Source: Allopontixanthobacter sp034376665 (GTDB taxonomy: Bacteria; Pseudomonadota; Alphaproteobacteria; Sphingomonadales; Sphingomonadaceae). From it: a stretch of 64,000 nucleotides of DNA. A program made the translations under genes and the position numbers. The DNA lies in the NCBI RefSeq assembly GCF_034376665.1, contig NZ_JAXMJI010000074.1, positions 1 to 64,000 on the forward strand, in the 5' to 3' direction. Of this stretch, positions 62,093-64,000 are shown piece by piece. The number at the start of each line of letters is the position of its first letter. Within the stretch, counting starts at the first letter, position 1. A model generated the notes under the pieces. That model was not told the DNA's origin. It saw nothing but the letters and a program-made list of their open reading frames with translations, and did not search any database.

Positions 62093-62567
62093 CGATAACC
62101 ACGAGCCATTTTACTGTATTTGCAGCACAAGAGAAGCCCAGACATGCCCGAACGCCCGTCACTGCGCATTCGCGAAGACCCGGCCTGAGACCCAACAGCA
62201 ACAAAATCTCATAAACTATTGCTAGGTCGAATGCGCACGGTTCGACAAACGAGGATCAGGATGCTTTCAGCCTAATTGTGAGTAGCGTCCAATTGGCGGA
62301 GCTCTCGCTAACCTTCTGTGAACTCAGATCCTGAGATTATGCCACTCGACCAGTGCGGCCTAGCGGCGCGCCTCGCAGATATGGCTGTCGGTGTGGTGGC
62401 ATTCTAGGTTGTTGTTGTGGACGCTGGCCTAAACCGAGGTAAACTTCTGCAGGATCTTAGTCTGGCGGAGCCGCAGCAATGTACTGACGGCCAACCGCGC
62501 CCCAAAAGCTGCCGTTCCGGACACGACATCACTTGCGGACGTTGGCGATAGCTGCCAAATGTGGCCT
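62093..62567. other. Gene-free decayed region
   Basis: About 475 bp with no coding frame I can support. Only the GTTCCGGACACGAC segment (62514-62527), repeated at 63072-63085, stands out. Confidence 0.55.
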
Positions 62568-62864
62568 ATGAACAGAATCGCCAGGTGGCAAGCGCTGATG
62601 CTAATTGTCGCTTGTGCTAGTGCTTGCCGCAGCGAAGGGCCTGAGCCTGCCGAAAGTTCGAAATCTCGACAAGCGCAATTGTCATGCTCCGCCCAGATAG
62701 GTGCGCGAGCGGCTTTAGTTCTGGTGAAGCAATGCGCGCAAGTTTCGCCAGCAACACACCCACCGTGCAATTTGGAAAACTCCTGCGAGATGATCCAAAG
62801 CGAGATTAAAAGAGGCTGCGAATACATCGGTGCGGATGGGCAACCCAATTACTGCAATCCATGA
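62568..62864 (+). CDS. Small lipoprotein, unknown function
   Basis: A 98-residue protein starting MNRIARWQALMLIVACASAC, a lipoprotein-type signal with lipobox A-S-A-C. The mature part has six further cysteines, suggesting disulfides in the periplasm. There is no known family. The ATG at 62559 three codons upstream is possible. Surrounded by repeat-rich decayed DNA, so it could also be a relic. Confidence 0.5.
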   Translation: MNRIARWQALMLIVACASACRSEGPEPAESSKSRQAQLSCSAQIGARAALVLVKQCAQVSPATHPPCNLENSCEMIQSEIKRGCEYIGADGQPNYCNP

Positions 62865-62945
62865 CAGCTTCCCACAACATTGCGCCGCTGGACGGGGCTC
62901 GGACACCACCTGATAGCTGTCAATTGTTGCCCATTGTTCCTTCAT

Positions 62946-63011
62946 GAACGTACGGCCAGTTTTAGAAGAGTGATATTGGCTGTTAAACGTCAGCTTTGTT
63001 AGCGGATCCGG
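62946..63011 (+). repeat. Degenerate dispersed repeat, copy C
   Basis: GAACGTACGGCCAGTTTTAG .. CAGCTTTGTTAGCGGATCCGG, the same 66-bp layout as copy A but on the plus strand. It is followed within 60 bp by the second copy of GTTCCGGACACGAC. Confidence 0.7.
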
Positions 63012-63148
63012 TCACTCAATTCTCGGCTGCACTGATAGTCAGCTAATCGCTGTGTGCGCAAAATATCTGTTGTTCCGGACACGACCCCATTGTGGACGCT
63101 TCCTGAGCGTGTATGCCGGTTTTCAAATCCTACGGAGAAGGGTAGCCG

Positions 63149-64000
63149 ATGCACAAAATCGGAATGGCGCTGTGCGCCGCCGCGTTACTGCTGCCAAACT
63201 CTGTCGTAGCTCAACGTATTGGGCCGCGCGACGTCGATGCCCTTCCCACAACTGAGCCCACGATCAAAAGCAGTTATGGAACCGACCCGCTCCAATTCGG
63301 CGAGCTGCGCCTGCCGAAAGGTGAGGGCCCGTTTCCAGTTGTAGTCGTTATTCACGGTGGTTGCTGGACCAACGGCTATGGGACAAAACAAAATACGGCG
63401 CCGATAGCCAGTGATCTGGCACTGGCAGGATTCGCCACCTGGAACATTGAATATCGACAGGTCAGGAGTGCTGGAGCTGGCTGGCCTGGAACGTTTCTGG
63501 ACTGGGGGAATGCGACAGATCATTTGCGCACCCTCGCCAAAGACAATCCGCTTGATCTCTCAAATGTAATCGTAGTGGGGCATTCGGCTGGAGCCCATGC
63601 CGCACTTTTTGTGGCCTCACGATCGCGACTGCCGGTCGAAAGCGAGGTTCGCGGCGAAGACCCGCTGCCAGTCAAATCGGTCGTGGCAATTGATGGGCCG
63701 GGCGATCTGGGTCCGTTTGTGGGGCTAGACGAAGAAATCTGTGGCAAGCCCGTAATCGAGCCCCTGATCGGGGGATCGATTGACACCTATCCAAACCGTT
63801 TTTCGGAAGCCTCGCCAGCGGCCCAGTTCCCGCTTGGCGTTCGTCAGGGGCTTATATCGTCCTCGCGGGTCTTGTCGCCGGAAGTTGCGGAAACCTATCG
63901 GGCTGCGGCGACAGAGGCAGGTGATAAGGTCGACGTGAGAGTGTTTGGTGACAGTGGCCATTTTGAACCTATCGCGCCGGGCTCATCGGAATGGCGAGTG
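63149..64000 (+). CDS. Exported alpha/beta hydrolase (3' end beyond window)
   Basis: Open to the right window edge, 284 residues seen. Signal peptide (KIGMALCAAALLLPNSVVA), then an alpha/beta hydrolase: oxyanion VVVIHGGCWTNGYG, nucleophile Ser in VVVGHSAGAHAAL, and a late F-G-D-S-G-H-F-E-P-I with the catalytic His just before the end. It resembles the BD-FAE/prolyl-oligopeptidase-like esterases. ATG 63149 follows GGAGAAGG. Its substrate is unknown. Confidence 0.82.
   Translation, partial: MHKIGMALCAAALLLPNSVVAQRIGPRDVDALPTTEPTIKSSYGTDPLQFGELRLPKGEGPFPVVVVIHGGCWTNGYGTKQNTAPIASDLALAGFATWNIEYRQVRSAGAGWPGTFLDWGNATDHLRTLAKDNPLDLSNVIVVGHSAGAHAALFVASRSRLPVESEVRGEDPLPVKSVVAIDGPGDLGPFVGLDEEICGKPVIEPLIGGSIDTYPNRFSEASPAAQFPLGVRQGLISSSRVLSPEVAETYRAAATEAGDKVDVRVFGDSGHFEPIAPGSSEWRV

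Overview
The window is about 64 kb of high-GC DNA from an alphaproteobacterium, most likely a member of the Sphingomonadales (Erythrobacteraceae/Sphingomonadaceae-like). The main support is the order pckA | chvI-chvG-hprK-rapZ-EIIA(Man)-HPr, which is an alphaproteobacterial arrangement. The short HprK, the TonB-dependent carbohydrate-uptake locus with a flavin-dependent halogenase, and the small imperfect-palindrome (REP-like) repeats fit the same group. The order-level assignment is an inference from protein flavour and synteny; no 16S gene is present.

Region 1 (1-28 kb) is core housekeeping. It holds a CCA-adding enzyme (cut by the window start), an RhlE-type DEAD-box helicase, parC, a PfpI/DJ-1 protein, a ferredoxin plus two tandem cysteine desulfurases (one with no usual start codon), an alpha/beta hydrolase, TonB and a Tat-type DUF885 lipoprotein. 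These are followed by pckA and the ChvI/ChvG-HprK-RapZ-PTS signalling block, a TrmH-family methyltransferase, rmuC, a Cys-rich copper-binding four-helix protein, def, recR, fmt, truA, an oxidoreductase and an asparaginase.

Region 2 (28-44 kb) starts with tRNA-Val and a possible small RNA ending in a strong terminator. Then come tlpA, argH (split by an apparent one-base deletion), an LptM-like lipoprotein, lysA, a CysG-like protein with a stunted methyltransferase tail, and a MarR-type regulator with a candidate SOS box. After these lie purA, hisZ, serA and serC on the minus strand, a GT4 glycosyltransferase, a PadR regulator with a palindromic operator, rarA, a DUF429-like protein and tRNA-Thr.

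Region 3 (44.4-61.6 kb), directly after tRNA-Thr, is an accessory carbohydrate-utilisation island. A LacI-family regulator sits beside a 974-residue TonB receptor. The receptor is followed on the same strand by a GH3 beta-glucosidase, a flavin-dependent tryptophan-halogenase-like protein, a GH30 enzyme and a FucP-type sugar permease. Beyond them are an exported EEP-fold phosphatase/nuclease, a cupin/JmjC-like protein, the last piece of an SGNH hydrolase and a GH2 enzyme. On the other side of lacI are a second cupin/JmjC-like protein and a DUF6445 protein. Four copies of a TGGAAGCGCTTCCA-type palindrome mark a likely LacI regulon, two of them about 53 bp apart in front of the receptor. The island is bracketed by two same-orientation copies of a degenerate repeat sharing an exact 18-bp core.

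Region 4 (61.6-64 kb) is decayed: an IS110-type transposase fragment with a lost catalytic Asp and an in-frame stop, further repeat copies, one small lipoprotein, and an exported alpha/beta hydrolase that runs off the end.

The most interesting system is the halogenase plus three putative Fe/2-oxoglutarate-type oxygenase-fold proteins (two cupin/JmjC-like, one DUF6445) embedded in a glycan-uptake regulon, whose substrate is unknown.
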